Source: Antennarius striatus (taxonomy: Eukaryota > Chordata > Actinopteri > Lophiiformes > Antennariidae). From it: DNA of 64,000 nucleotides. The notes under the pieces were generated by a model. The model made no database searches. It saw nothing but the letters and a program-made list of their open reading frames with translations, and was not told where the DNA came from. Both the position numbers and the translations under genes were made by a program. Positions 14,301-30,000 of this stretch are shown here, one piece after another. The stretch is taken from positions 14,349,501 to 14,413,500 of the forward strand of contig NC_090796.1 of the NCBI RefSeq assembly GCF_040054535.1, in the 5' to 3' direction. Each line of letters starts with the position of its first letter. Position 1 is the first letter of the stretch.

Positions 14301-15693
14301 AAAAGCTTGAGGCTTCAGAAGCGGGCGCATGTGCCTTCTTAAACAAACACTGTGCGTCAGGGCGCTAATGAAAGCAAGTCAAACAAACCGGCTGCGCCAT
14401 CAAACTACCAGGCAGAATGTGCAGGCCTTGCTGCGCCCCCCTTGACAAAACACAAACACACTGGCTGAGCGGGGGCTCATTCTAGACAAATGACATCACC
14501 CCTCCCCGTTGCGGCCGAGCAGCTTCTGCGCCGCCGTGACGGCACATTTAGCAGCAAAAAAAAAAAAAAGCACGCAGAGCGTTGCTAAATCTCTCATTTT
14601 AGGACGTAAAATTCTTGGAAGGTTGGAGGTGTGAGATGGGATCTGATTCTAGAGTGTGTGCGGGCGGTTGACTCCGTCTAAAATAAATCTCCAAAATGCT
14701 GCAGCTGCTGCCTCACACTGTCCCAGTGATCCCAGCAAACCAACACTGGACAATGTGATCTGACACTGGGCGTGACCCGCCGCCCCTGCACGAGGTGGTC
14801 CAAGGTCTCCGACCGCATCACACGCCACAGATCTAAAACGACCCCTCCTCCACCGCCGCCGCCCCGCCCTGCTCGTTCCACAACTCCCAAACTCCTGTCA
14901 CTATGGGCTCCCAAACGTGACACCTGAATAAGGACATCACCCCACAACTATTTATACGGTGGCAGCCTATCGGCAAACAGCACCGCCACATTCTCTGCCC
15001 TAGATGGCACCAGAATCCCAGAGGATTGGAGACACACCCACATCACTGATCAGTTAAACTGCAGGAAAAAGGATGGATTTCCAGGAGTCACTCCCCTCCA
15101 GCTCCCATGAAGATCAATATAACTGGTTTATACTGGTATCAGTGCTTAAAAGCCTTGTGGTTAAGACAGTTTTGTTCAAATGAATCCTGAAAAGTAAGGA
15201 TGCCAAAGAATGTGTCACAATTTCACACCACAGCAAAGATTTGGAGGAACACAGTGTGAATATACAGTTTGAAGTGGTTTAAAATGCGAGGCAGGTGTCT
15301 GACCTCCAGTTGATGCCGGGTCACAGCGGTATTCTCCATTGATAGTGGAGCAGTTTAACCAGAGGTCTGTGGTGCCAGTTTGATTTGACGACCAGACCTG
15401 GAGTAAAAAAAAAAACACACACACACACAAGGTACTCAATAATGGGTGAAAAAGCACTGGAATAAAATCTTATTCCCTGAACATCTCAAATAAAAGAGGC
15501 AAAAAGTTAAAAGAGGAACGTCTGTAGCTTTCAGTGGTTCTCTTTTTAAATTTAATCCCCCAAAATGGCATCCGATTAAAAACAAAGAAGAAAAAAAATA
15601 GACGTTTTTACTCACGCTGATTATTGTCGACACAAACAGGAGAACCAGAGCAGCGATGTGCAGGAGGACGATTCCCAGTAGTAGGACCAGCAT
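11393..15693 (-). CDS. pmp22: Peripheral myelin protein 22, four coding exons
   Basis: PMP22 is a four-pass membrane glycoprotein of the PMP22/EMP/claudin family, needed for compact peripheral myelin and found in other epithelial and neural tissues. Coding exons on the minus strand are 15616-15693, 15304-15397, 12220-12360 and 11393-11553, giving 157 residues against 160 in human. All junctions are GT/AG and phases agree; the 78- and 141-nt exons match the sizes I recall for mammals. The protein begins [20 protein letters not shown] (first membrane segment), has W28, W39, C42 and C51 in the first loop, the conserved glycosylation site N41 (NCS), membrane segments around 64-85 and 98-116, and ends in [20 protein letters not shown] plus KRE, the family's hallmark tail. 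An extra sequon is at N31. I cannot tell which teleost paralogue (a or b) this is. Confidence 0.97.
13635..13666. repeat. Perfect 14-bp hairpin in a pmp22 intron
   Basis: TTTCCTTCCTAGCA is followed by loop CTGA and then its exact reverse complement TGCTAGGAAGGAAA. It lies in the intron between coding exons 2 and 3 of pmp22, 15 bp before a run of G. Confidence 0.9.
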
Positions 15694-15697
15694 CTTT

Positions 15698-15707
15698 TTA
15701 AGACGAT
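15698..15707 (-). other. pmp22: pmp22 5' UTR part of first coding exon
   Basis: On the minus strand, a pyrimidine-containing tract ending in CCAG lies just upstream of the ATG at 15693. This suggests that the first coding exon begins near 15706 with a short leader (ATCGTCTTAAAAAG) and is joined to an upstream non-coding exon, as in other vertebrates. Confidence 0.55.
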
Positions 15708-16265
15708 CTGGACAGTAAAGGAGAAGAGGAGAGAGGCTCCGTCAGACTGTGGGACATGGGTGTGTCGCTGCAGCGCGTCCACTACATCTGGACAGGGCCG
15801 TGGCAGAGAACGTAACAGGAATGGCATCACACCGTGCTACATGTGGAATCAAACTGGATTAAATCTACATTAAACTGCGAGATCTGTCGACGTGATTCAA
15901 CTCTGAAGCGGAAATGTGTCCATTTATGATATCTAGGGACAAAAACGCGCGCGTAAAGCTTCGTGTTTGTCCTTCTAAGTTCGCCTTAATGTCACGTCTG
16001 TCCCTTCTGACATTGAAAATGTTTTGGGGTGTTTTTTTTTATAAAATGCACTGTAATGTCATCTTCCGATGAGGCAGACAAGGAAAAACTTTGCGTAACG
16101 AATGTTTTTATCGCGCAAAATTAATTCTTTACGATGATATTTTCATTCCTCGGTCAGTGCGCGCAGTGCAGGCGCGGCTGTCCCCAGTTAAAAGCGAGTT
16201 GTTGGGGGGTTTTTTTTCCAAAGCAGCTGGGAAAGGAAGTTTAGAAGAGACTAAATTCCACTTAC

Positions 16266-16410
16266 TTAGAGCAGGGAGCTTGTATTTCCACAAAAAAAAA
16301 AAGCTTACGAGAGGCAAAAGCTTCCCAAAAAAGAGTCCGACAGCGGTAGTTCCTCAGTCCAAAGTCGCTCCCAGACTAGATTGATGCCAGGGTTGACGTT
16401 GTGTTATAAA
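16266..16410 (-). promoter_or_regulatory. pmp22: Candidate pmp22 non-coding exon 1 and TATA-like promoter
   Basis: Reading the minus strand, a TTTATAAC element (16403-16410) is followed about 25-30 bp later by a plausible start and a roughly 110-nt leader ending at a perfect GTAAGT donor (last exon base 16266). This lies 570 bp upstream of the first coding exon, the right place for a PMP22 5' exon. Mammalian PMP22 uses alternative non-coding first exons, so further starts may exist. Predicted from motifs only. Confidence 0.45.
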
Positions 16411-19400
16411 GTGTCTCATTATGGAAGACCAACGCCCTGCGTGCGTCGCTACGTCATGGAGCGACCCTCTGGTCCGCAGCCAGGTTTCCCAATATAGACA
16501 CTCCATGCGTAATAGCGCACGGGTTGCCTTAGTTACTCACTGTAATGTGTTGCGGCCTCGTCATTGTTTGGCTGTTGTGGTAACTAAATGTGGCTACTTT
16601 TTGAGGATGCTCCTGTCTCAGATAAGAATAGCTTTGGAATTTTGCATTCCATTTGTTGCTCATTGTAAAAACACTTCTGTTTTAAATGTCTCATTAATAG
16701 ATTATTCAAAAAGTAACAGAATTTTTGTTTTTTTTAAGTATCTAACTTTATTAAGATGGTCTAATTTCAGTAATTTAATTTACTTTTAGCAAACAAAATA
16801 TCTTTACATTTTTATTTACTTGTTTTGTTTGGTTTTACTACTGCAGCAGAGTAACTGTCATGTATTTTGACTTTATTCCAAATGCAGATGATTCTTTGTA
16901 AGCTTAGCTCGTCGTTGCCTTGGTAATTACAAACACAAACATTGTTGTAACGTGGCGTTGTGTGGCTGGTCTCCCACGGCCTGCCAGCCTGTGACTCACA
17001 GCATGTGTGAAAGTGTGGACGGGTATGCCCGGCGTACCACCAGTGAGTGATCACATCTGGGGCTCTCCTCTGCTTTATCGTGACTCATTTCCAGGGGGGG
17101 GGGAGGGAGTGAGGTGGCGTTCCACCCCATCCACTTACAACCCCTGCTGTTAATGTGTGCGAAAATACACAGATCGATGTTAGTCTCTTCCAAGTATGGG
17201 TGTTGTAATGAATGGAATTCCAGAAAAAAAAATATACAAAGAGTAAAGGGAGTGGTCAGAACTGTCAAGTATGAAGTTCCTTCCTCACCCTTTGGATCTC
17301 CTCCTGCACGTTTTAGATAGAACGTGAACCGTTGTCTGCTGTCGTACGTTAGCTGAAGCAGACTGACTCTCATATGCAACAGGCTTGCTTTCCAAATTTA
17401 GCATAGAAGTGAATGAGCAGCTTATAACTGCATCAAACCCTAGCGGTTCCATCAGAAAGGTTTCCACACCCTGCACTCGACGGACGGCACGTGACGTGAT
17501 GGAACTCACGCCTTCTTTGCATTTAGCGGGTCCGGCGGGAAGGTCGAGGGAGCCGTCCCGACCTCAGATAACCCCTTTCAACATCCACTCTGGCCATCGC
17601 CACTTAGCTCACTCTTCCCGGACACCTCTGCCTGGAGTTCTGACGCCGGAGTGAAAGCAGACAGAGGCTTTTTCTGCCACGCTCACGTCCGCACGAGCGT
17701 GAAGAAAGCAAACACGACCAGATCACAGTCGTGAAATGCTGCCCTGAGTGGCTCGCTCGCTAATCAAAGTACGCCGCATTCTCAGCCCGGCGAGCGCTGA
17801 AGTGCCTCTTTGTCACGTACGATGGTGGAAGCTGAAATCTGTATTTAGCATCTCTTAGCTTTGCTCGTGCAGGCCGGGAACTACGTTTGCGGTGACTTAT
17901 AGCGGAAAAGCTTGTTAAAGCTGGAGTAGCTGTGCAGGCGCTCCCCATTCCCAATCCCTTATATGTCAATGTTTGTGAAAGAGTGACAATCAGCGGGCCC
18001 AGCGGACACGGGAGTGTTAAGTTTACTGTGTTTGGGAAGCTGGAGTTGAAGCCAAACTCTCCGGGGGGAGGGCCGCATAGCAAACATACGAGATTGAGAT
18101 ACCGAATTATAATGCATCAAGAAGGGCCTCTCACGTTTCACGTCCGCCGTTAAAGTCGTACGGCTTCGCTTCACGTCAGAAGGAACGCATACCAAAAACT
18201 GTAGATAAGGCCTCAGGGGGGGCTGTGGAGGCCAGACGTGATTGAGTTACAGTAACTTCATACCACATACCAACATGGGAAGAGTGTTAAAACAGATGCA
18301 ACTACCCCAAGTCCTGTTTATCTCCAGAGAGAATTCTTGTAAAATCCGTCAAAGGAAGAGATAAAAACTGCAGCGAAGAAGTCGACGCCAAACACTGGAC
18401 CTCGTCCTTGGGGCGTGATTAGATTCTTGTGATTTCAAACAATGGTGACGGGACGCTCTCTTTCACTTGATTGCATTTTGTGCAGTTGCATTCACACTCG
18501 TCAGATATTCAGATGGACTTTGAGATCCTTTATCCGGCCGCAGGCTGGAGGGAAGACCCGTCTGGATCGCGGGCCGTCCGGGATCGTGGGCGAGTCCTCC
18601 TGTCCTTCAACAAGAATGTCACGTCCCACCGTCTGTCAGCTGGCGTTTAATCGCTCTCCTCCTACCGCGGCACAAAGTGTTGCAGACCTGAGGCTCGTGG
18701 CGAATTCAGACAAACCCACACCAGCAGGATTAGCATGCATTTACATGGAGACGGAAAACACACAATGCGGATAATTAGAATCAGGGATCGTATTTCATTT
18801 GGAGCTCTACTAATGATCATAAAGAGAAGCAGACACACAATAGGAAAGGCAGACTGGTGGAGGGATGAGAGATTGAATGGCCTCCCTGTTTGTTTGCTTG
18901 TCCGTAAGATTTTAGCCTTGTCAGCACAGTTTAATGAGAGCAGACACAGAGCGATGACAACAAACCGAGGCACGGCTCTTAAAATACACAAAACACACAG
19001 CAGATCTCCTGTGATGTGAGTACAGATGGCCGAATGAGTCAGACTAAATCGACTGGAACCCCCAAGGAATGAATGAAATAGAACAAGTAGGAAATCGAAG
19101 GTTTAAACCGGACCGAGAGGGATTTGATTGGGAAGGAAAGAAGCCTTTAACATTAATTGGTTCAGTGTGAATAAATGAAAGAAAAAGGGGGATTAATGCA
19201 GGAGACAGAATCATCATCACTCCAGCTCACAACAGGAAGGAGCACTGCACCTCCTGACCTGAGCACCGCTCTGACATCCACCCACTCCTTCACCCACAGG
19301 GACTATACTCTCCGATCAATATTATGGATCGTTGCAGAATTCCTCTCAGCGACACAAATGACCCTTCAAGTCTTTGTCAAAGTGTGTTCCGTGTACCAGT

Positions 19401-20705
19401 CTTTGTGGAATCCGGTTATCCCGTTGGGCTTATCTCACTTATCACAACTCCTCTGGTTGGGAGACACAGTTATGTGCAGAATGCTGACCCAATGTTGATC
19501 GAGTAAAAATGTAGAGGGGGTTAAGATTTGTCATGTGAGCAAAGATCAGCAGACAGTCACACACAGACCACAAAGGTTGGCAGTTGGTATGGAAAACCAC
19601 ATGGAATATTACGTGTCTTATCAGTCCGTCTCCAGCTTCCTCTCTCTCGCTCAACCCTCTCAACGGTTGCTAGGGCGATTACTCAACGGACTCCCTCCTC
19701 GTTTCTCTTCTTGTTTTTTAGCTAAGCTTCATGTAATTGACAGTCTTGGCGACTGAATGATGGAGCGGCCAAACGGCCTCTTGAGAAAACGTCCGGGCTC
19801 AGGTCCAAACAGTACAGGAAGAGCTGGTTCCCATGAACGTCTGGACTTTTATTTGGGAGGATTGGATGTTAAATTCAGGATGAATATTTTAAGTTATTTG
19901 CTCCAGTGATTATCTATGAACATAACAAACGCAGATGTGATGTCGCGACATACACACGCCTGAATCAGCACCTTAGCGAATTTTCCTAGACGTTCGCTAA
20001 TCGCTATGCTAATTTATCATGGTTTTCCCCTTCAGGAGCCCTCATTGGTTGAGGACTCCAGTCATCTGCAATCAGCTCTTCAGTATGATGGTATGTAAAG
20101 AACACAAAATAACATGGGGCGCTGGGCATCTATAACAAGAACAGGTGTTAAAAATAAACTGCCAATATGTCTGGACTGCTGAGAGAATTCCAGAGTACAT
20201 TCTCCATATGCGGGGGCGACGGCAGAGGTCAAATAGGAAGGCCTATTTGTGTTGCGCCCAGAAAAGGAACCATAACCTCAAATGAAGCATGAGAGAAAGC
20301 GGGATTCATTCCACTCAGCTGAACCGATTCTTCGCGGCTGAACCGTAAATGCGAGGAGTTGGAGAGCGGCGGGTGAAGATTAGGTGGTGTAAACCTCGTT
20401 GCTATCTGTCAGTGTGTTTAATTACGAGGTGATGAGAGCTCAGGGTCTTTTGATGCGAGCTGGACAACAGGGGGCCTTTCTTTTCAATACTAGGGTTCAG
20501 GAATGCACACACACACACACACACACATGCACACATACACGCACTCACACACACACATGGGAACACACACTGCATGTAGGAAACCATGGTGGAGATCTCC
20601 TTCCAGTGACGGTTTTAGTCAAACACAATGATGTTTGCACAGCAGAGAGAGCTCATCGGCTCTACAGTACGGCTGTAAAACATTACACCCGAATCAAAGT
20701 GCAAG

Positions 20706-20736
<31 letters not shown>

Positions 20737-22714
20737 TGGTGTAGTTTATCACTATGGTCACTCCCTCCGTCCTGTTAGGAATCTGTCCAGTAAAACTATT
20801 TTGTATTTACACAAGAGATATTGTCATGCTTTGAGTTAAACGCCGAAGCCACTGAAAGGATTTAGGCTCAACCTGATTTCATGCCCCCGACAGGATAGCC
20901 TTCAGGTCTCATCTTTTATCACACCCCCTCTCATTACTATTCCAGTACCGTTAGCGCCCGTCTCCAACCTTGATTCAATTTGTCAGCGGACACCCTATAA
21001 AACTCAGGCATATTTAGCCTTATGTGTCCTCCTCTTATGTGAATGTGAAGCAGAAATCAGCTACAAATGTAAAAAGCACAACATACAATTTAAAAATGAG
21101 AGAATTCAGATTTTTGCACTGACAAAGTAGCAGGAGTGGAAAAAAATATATAGTTACAACTTATCCCATTGCTCCAAACGGTGCAATAAATATTTTTGAA
21201 ATATTTTGTGTATTTTGGATTTCACGAGCCATGTCTCTTGGGATACTTTTCCCTATTAGGATATAAAATGTGAAACATTTTTGTGTTTTATTTGATGGAG
21301 GGAAATTCAGCATTTTTTTTCCCCCTCATCATTTACATCAAGTATTCTTGTTTTTATACTGATTTTATTATTTATATCCAAGCAGAGGCTCAACAGAGCC
21401 AACCTGTTCCAGCAATGTCAAAATAAAAGTAGATCTCAATTGTGTTTTTCAAAATAAGAGGGCACATTTGAATTAAAAATTCCTTTAAATTCTTAGTCAA
21501 GACTTTGTTTCAGTTTTTATTGAAAATCATTACAATTTAAAAAAAATGTCCTGCAACATTTGCAGACACAATGATTTATAATCAGGCTCGCTAATCAATG
21601 ACAGATAACTCCACACGATCTAGCTCCTGAAACTAAACAAGACTTCTGATAAGTGATCTGATTAGTTGACAACAAGAAACCAAGACGTCATATATCGTGT
21701 GTTTAAGGGTTAACTTCTGGAGCTGTGGTGACTCCTGTATACTCACTTTCAAACAGTGGAGATTCCAGCACAGTTTACATTCCCTCAGTGGAACCAGAGG
21801 TTATGCAGGGCTGCAATGGACGCCTCAGAGAGAGGAGTGATACGGTTTACATGTGTGTGTAAAAGTTGATTTTTATGCTCCAAACGGCGTTTCATGAGGG
21901 AATTAGTTGGTGGGAAGCGATTGTCGCACGGCTCAAGTCATTTAAGATGGGAGTGGGTTTTTATACATAACTTATAAGTTGTTTTCCCTTTGTGGGTGAG
22001 GTGAGGAGTCAAGGGGGCCACGCCAGTCGTTAAAGGCAGCAGTAAAAACACACAAGTCATTCACCGTCCTTACTGTATGCACAAAACTGATCCGAGGGTG
22101 TTTGCCTTGAGCTTCAAACCTTCAAGTCTTCAGTCTTCCAGGTCAGAGCTCCTCTGAGGTGACATTCAGGTCAGTTGGTGCTGATAGGTCCGAGTGAGCC
22201 TTCACAGACGTTGCGTGTTTGCCTTTGCTTGGAGGTGGTTAGTCCAGGCTGTATTTGGTGATTCCCGTCACGTGTCATTCGAGGACTGTCCTCAACCTGG
22301 TTGGCACGGGTCACATTTTACCTTAGTGCGGCTGTAAATTCAGCTTTCTTGAATGAACTGAATCATTAGCGTTCCATAATACAGTAGTAGCACTTAGCTG
22401 CTACTTCAAAGCAGAAAAAAATAATTGAAAATATCTTTGAATTGACAACTTCAGTTAAGGGAATCCTTAAGTTTCTGTGCTCAGAACCACCGTTTATCAG
22501 ATGCATGAAATTATCGTTTTTAACCACATAATTCTTGGTAATGCATCCATGAAATGTCACACAAGGCCACGGCTTCATCATATATTATCGCGTTATAGAG
22601 TTTTCATTCTATCTAAAATCACACCCTGTATCAGTGAGACTGTCTTTGATTTCCTCAATAAACTAAGGTGACTATTTTGTGTAGTATCAAATAAAAAATC
22701 ATGTCAATTTACTC
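16411..22714. other. Intergenic region between pmp22 and tekt3
   Basis: This 6.3-kb stretch has no open frame with family resemblance or splice support. It contains CA arrays near 20508-20560 and 20708-20737, a GC-richer part (17400-18700) and an AT-rich part (21050-21560). It is upstream of pmp22 and downstream of tekt3, so any enhancers would most simply act on pmp22, but I see no clear binding-site cluster. Confidence 0.5.
20508..20560. repeat. (CA)n-rich microsatellite
   Basis: CA runs interrupted by TG, TA and CGCACT variants. A second CA array lies at 20708-20737. Confidence 0.85.
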
Positions 22715-22730
22715 TTCAGTGACATTACAT

Positions 22731-23085
22731 TTTATTTTTGTTCTTCCATACATTACACATAAAATCCATACAATAAAGATAACCCATTATTCATAATGAA
22801 ATGTTTACTGCTATGCAAATGTTTCTCCATAATAAAACAGAAAATCACACTCATAGTTAGACTGATGTGACCGGCTGATATTTTAAAGGAGAATAATGTC
22901 TTTCATCATCCTTTGGATTTGAACACTGAATGTCTTGAAGTGTATTGAAAAAAATTCATGTATACAGAATTATTCATACATGAATCTTCAAATACATTTG
23001 CATCTGTACACAATGATACTGTGATTTTAAATAGTTTTGCTTACAGTCAAATCAGTCACACAACTCTATAGCTTCAAGTCTTGAT
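22731..23085 (-). terminator. tekt3: tekt3 3' UTR and polyadenylation signal
   Basis: On the minus strand an AATAAA hexamer (22731-22736) lies about 350 bp after the tekt3 stop codon, followed by T-rich sequence. This gives a short 3' UTR. No competing signal of equal quality was noticed between it and the stop. Confidence 0.6.
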
Positions 23086-26715
<3,630 letters not shown>

Positions 26716-26859
26716 GTCTGTTTCCAGTCAGACTTACTCTGATTGTAAAAACTCAATAAGTCCCAAAGAAAAAATGTCAAAACACAAAATAAAGGAGCTT
26801 ATCAAGATCTAACAGAGCTGTAACTCGGTACAGTCGGGTTACCTCTCAGCTGTGCTTAC

Positions 26860-26940
26860 CTGGAAATGAGCTCAAGAACTCACTAAAGGTGCACTGACAT
26901 ACATAATAGATAGCCAAGTTTGGAAGTCATTCATTCAGTC
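26860..26940 (-). other. tekt3: Candidate tekt3 non-coding first exon
   Basis: A strong donor (CCAG then GTAAGC on the minus strand, last exon base 26860) lies 145 bp upstream of the tekt3 ATG. The matching acceptor would be the CAG just before the ATG (exon from about 26717), though its pyrimidine tract is poor. The exon's upstream end is not visible, so the given limit is approximate. Confidence 0.4.
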
Positions 26941-27010
26941 AGCCAATGGTAGTGCACAGTCCTAGGCAGCTGGAGCTGGTCTGTCCAAGATGTCTGTTGA
27001 CACAGAAGCA

Positions 27011-27025
27011 GTTGCCATAGGTAAC
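27011..27025. promoter_or_regulatory. RFX X-box-like site upstream of tekt3
   Basis: GTTGCCATAGGTAAC consists of two inverted half-sites, GTTGCC and GGTAAC, with a 3-bp spacer. This fits the X-box bound by RFX factors, which control ciliary genes. It lies about 300 bp upstream of the tekt3 start and close to the predicted first exon. Function is inferred from motif and position. Confidence 0.55.
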
Positions 27026-30000
27026 CAAAACACTCGGCCTGGGATTTTCAGATCAGTGTTGAGCAGGTGCTTTTACTTGTTCCGGTAAATATACAGTAAA
27101 AGAAGGACCTGTCACCAGAGTCTTGATGCTATTTCCATCTCTGTAATTTATTTTTCTTTTTCTTTTCTTTTTTATTTGCATATACTGGCTTGCTTATAAA
27201 CCCACTCTAATTTTTCATGTCTATTTTTAACACACATTACAAATCCTTGGCGCAACAATCCCACATAGTTGCTGTAGATTTGTATACATTATCATAGCGG
27301 ACTTGACGTTTCCCTAAAGATTTTCTTGCCCTCTCCTTAACTTTGTAATCATTCTTCATCCATTCTTCAGATTTCTTGCGGTCAAATAACCACAATAAAT
27401 CTGAAATCCATTGCCAAAATTGTGTATGACTGTGTAGTTTAATTCACATTTTTGACAAGGTGAGCAATCTGAGCTTAGTCTTTGAAGCAGAAGAACTGTG
27501 TTTGGTTTCCAGGCATCAGATAGCTCACCCTCAGCCTGAGAAGATATCTGTATGGGTTACAATCACCTCTTTAAAGATTCATGCTGTAGGAAGAGTCCAC
27601 ACAACCCCCTGTAGCACAGAATAATAATCTGTGTTGTGTTACCTCCCTTTGGAAATGAGGATCATTTACTCTAATCTGGTCAGAAGGGGTAGAGCTGGAA
27701 ACACGATAGCCTTGTTTCCGCTGCACACTCAGGTGAAGTATGCTCATATTAAAGTACACGGTGCTTACACTTCAAATACAATGTCCTTCTTGTCTTGTCA
27801 GCGCTTATTTGTTAATTCTATCTTTATTCAAGTATAAGTAGACACAAGATTTCAATCATGCTGATCTAGCAGCTTTTTATTCATTACAAATCAACAACGC
27901 TTCGAACATCGTATACATTTCAAACAAAAAGTCTGTTCTGTGTTCTGTATTTGTCCACAGTTCTAGCGTACAGCAGCAGCCTTGGCTTTGTTTACCCCGG
28001 TTAGTTCCAACATGATCACATGAGCAAAGAATTCCATTTACTTTCTAGTATACAGTTTGTGTGGTGACTGTCAGCGCCACACTTGAAGCATTGTGACTTC
28101 TGTTTCGACAGTAGGCCATCATCGCTTTTTTTTAATTCAAAACCTAGAAGAAGTCAGTTGTATGCCCTGACATTCAATTTGAAGCCTATTCCTGAGGTAA
28201 ATGTTCATTTAGGGAGCAGAATCAAATTTGTAGATTCATTGCTGTCATGTTTCAACCTCCTTAAAAAGACCCTCTGTCTTGCTAATGCCTCTATCTATGT
28301 TGTTATCTACACCTTCATCCCCACCATCATCTTCTCATCCGCTTTTGGCTCCAGTTAATAAGGGGGTTCTGGACAGGAATGGCTGAATTAACATCTACAC
28401 TCCTCTGTGAATTCATGATTGCGCGTCAAAAAGATCAACGAGTATTGATTGCTATGTGATCGGCTTGCAGGTTTCTACACCAGAAATCTCCTCTGTGTCC
28501 ACAAAGGGCAGAACCGAGTAGGGATTTCAAAGAAGCCGCTCTGCAAACTCTTGTCACGGCTCCTGGTCGGGATACTTTTGTCATAAACAAGGAGGTTTGG
28601 ATTTAGAATGGAATGACATGTCACTGCTCCACCCCTATGGCCTCAGCATCACTTAACATGGCTAGGTTGAAGAAAGCCCACCCCGCATGCCTCCGCAGCC
28701 CTGATCTCAGCTGCTATAAATACACCCCTGAAAAGCATGAAAACCCAGCCCTCATATGAAATTCATCTCCTGGACAGAGCTGCCAGTGTCTGATGGAGAA
28801 GTGCTTCCAAGTAAATATCCAAACTGGCCTGTGAACGTGAGGAGAAACCGTAGGGGGAGCACATATAGTCAGTTACCTCGTGGCTCATGGGGGTATGTTG
28901 GGAATTACTGCATAGTGTGAATGTCTTCGGAGGCAAACATGCTATCAACGCTGTGGCCCTCAGTTGAAAACCGAAAATAGGAATGAAAATACAATAAATA
29001 ACTTCATAGATAAACTTCGGCCTGAAATATGTAGTATTCAGCAGCTCGTTCCCCTTCCCCCATTTTTGTGTTCATTCACCTAAAGCCGAACAGTTTTGGG
29101 AAAGAATACTGACTCAAGCAGGAAAAATCATCATTATGATTTTGGTTTTTTGCATGAAGGCAGTGAGTGCATGCATTTATACAGAAGAGACAAAAGAAGA
29201 GCTGCACGCAAGGTTCTCCTGTGTGAGATGTCACGTGACTGCACTGAGGATTGTATTTCATCGATCTGTAAGAGAGACGAGCTTCCACATTTATCTTCAT
29301 GTCCTTTTATTTTGCTGCACAAACACTGGACAACGCAACCGGCACCCGACATTTGCACGTCACGTCTCTAAAACTAAGTATCGGGTTTCGCTCGATCCAA
29401 TCGTGACCAATATCTGAGAGACGAGTGAAGTGAGCAAGTAAGTTGGGCCTTTTTTCAATGTCGTCTGTGACGTATGCAAAACCGTCATTATCACCAGCCA
29501 GATATAAACACAACCCTGCATTTACTATCGGACTAGCAGGAAGCGTCATGCAGAGACGGATGCTTTGACACACACAAACACAAATACACACACACACAGG
29601 CATATTCATACATCCTACGGCTGCGACATATCCTTCAGCTTATCAGAGGACGAGGTCAGAAGTGTTTTCTAAACATTCACACCCATGAAAACACGTCTAC
29701 GTCTTTTCCCCCTGGGCCCCAGGTGTTTCTACTCTTTCGACCCCTCACCCATCCACCAAGGGTCACGCTTCCTGCCCGAACTACCTTCAAGGCCTCTCCA
29801 AAACTTCCCCTCTTTAAAAAAAGTTTACTCTCAGCCTCCCACTGAGCTTTTCACGCTCCTTTAACTTCACAGTTCAGCGGGTAAAACAGTTTGGCTTTTT
29901 TGTCTCGTATAACACAGGAGGTATTGGTGCAAATCATAAGTGCCTTCTTGCACTTCCTCTCATACGACATCAACCCTTAGAGTTGTTACTTTGCTTATCA

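Noticed and set aside
16091-16384. A 97-codon plus-strand frame over the pmp22 promoter region
   Set aside because: It runs antisense to the predicted exon 1, has poly-Lys from an A run and no homology.
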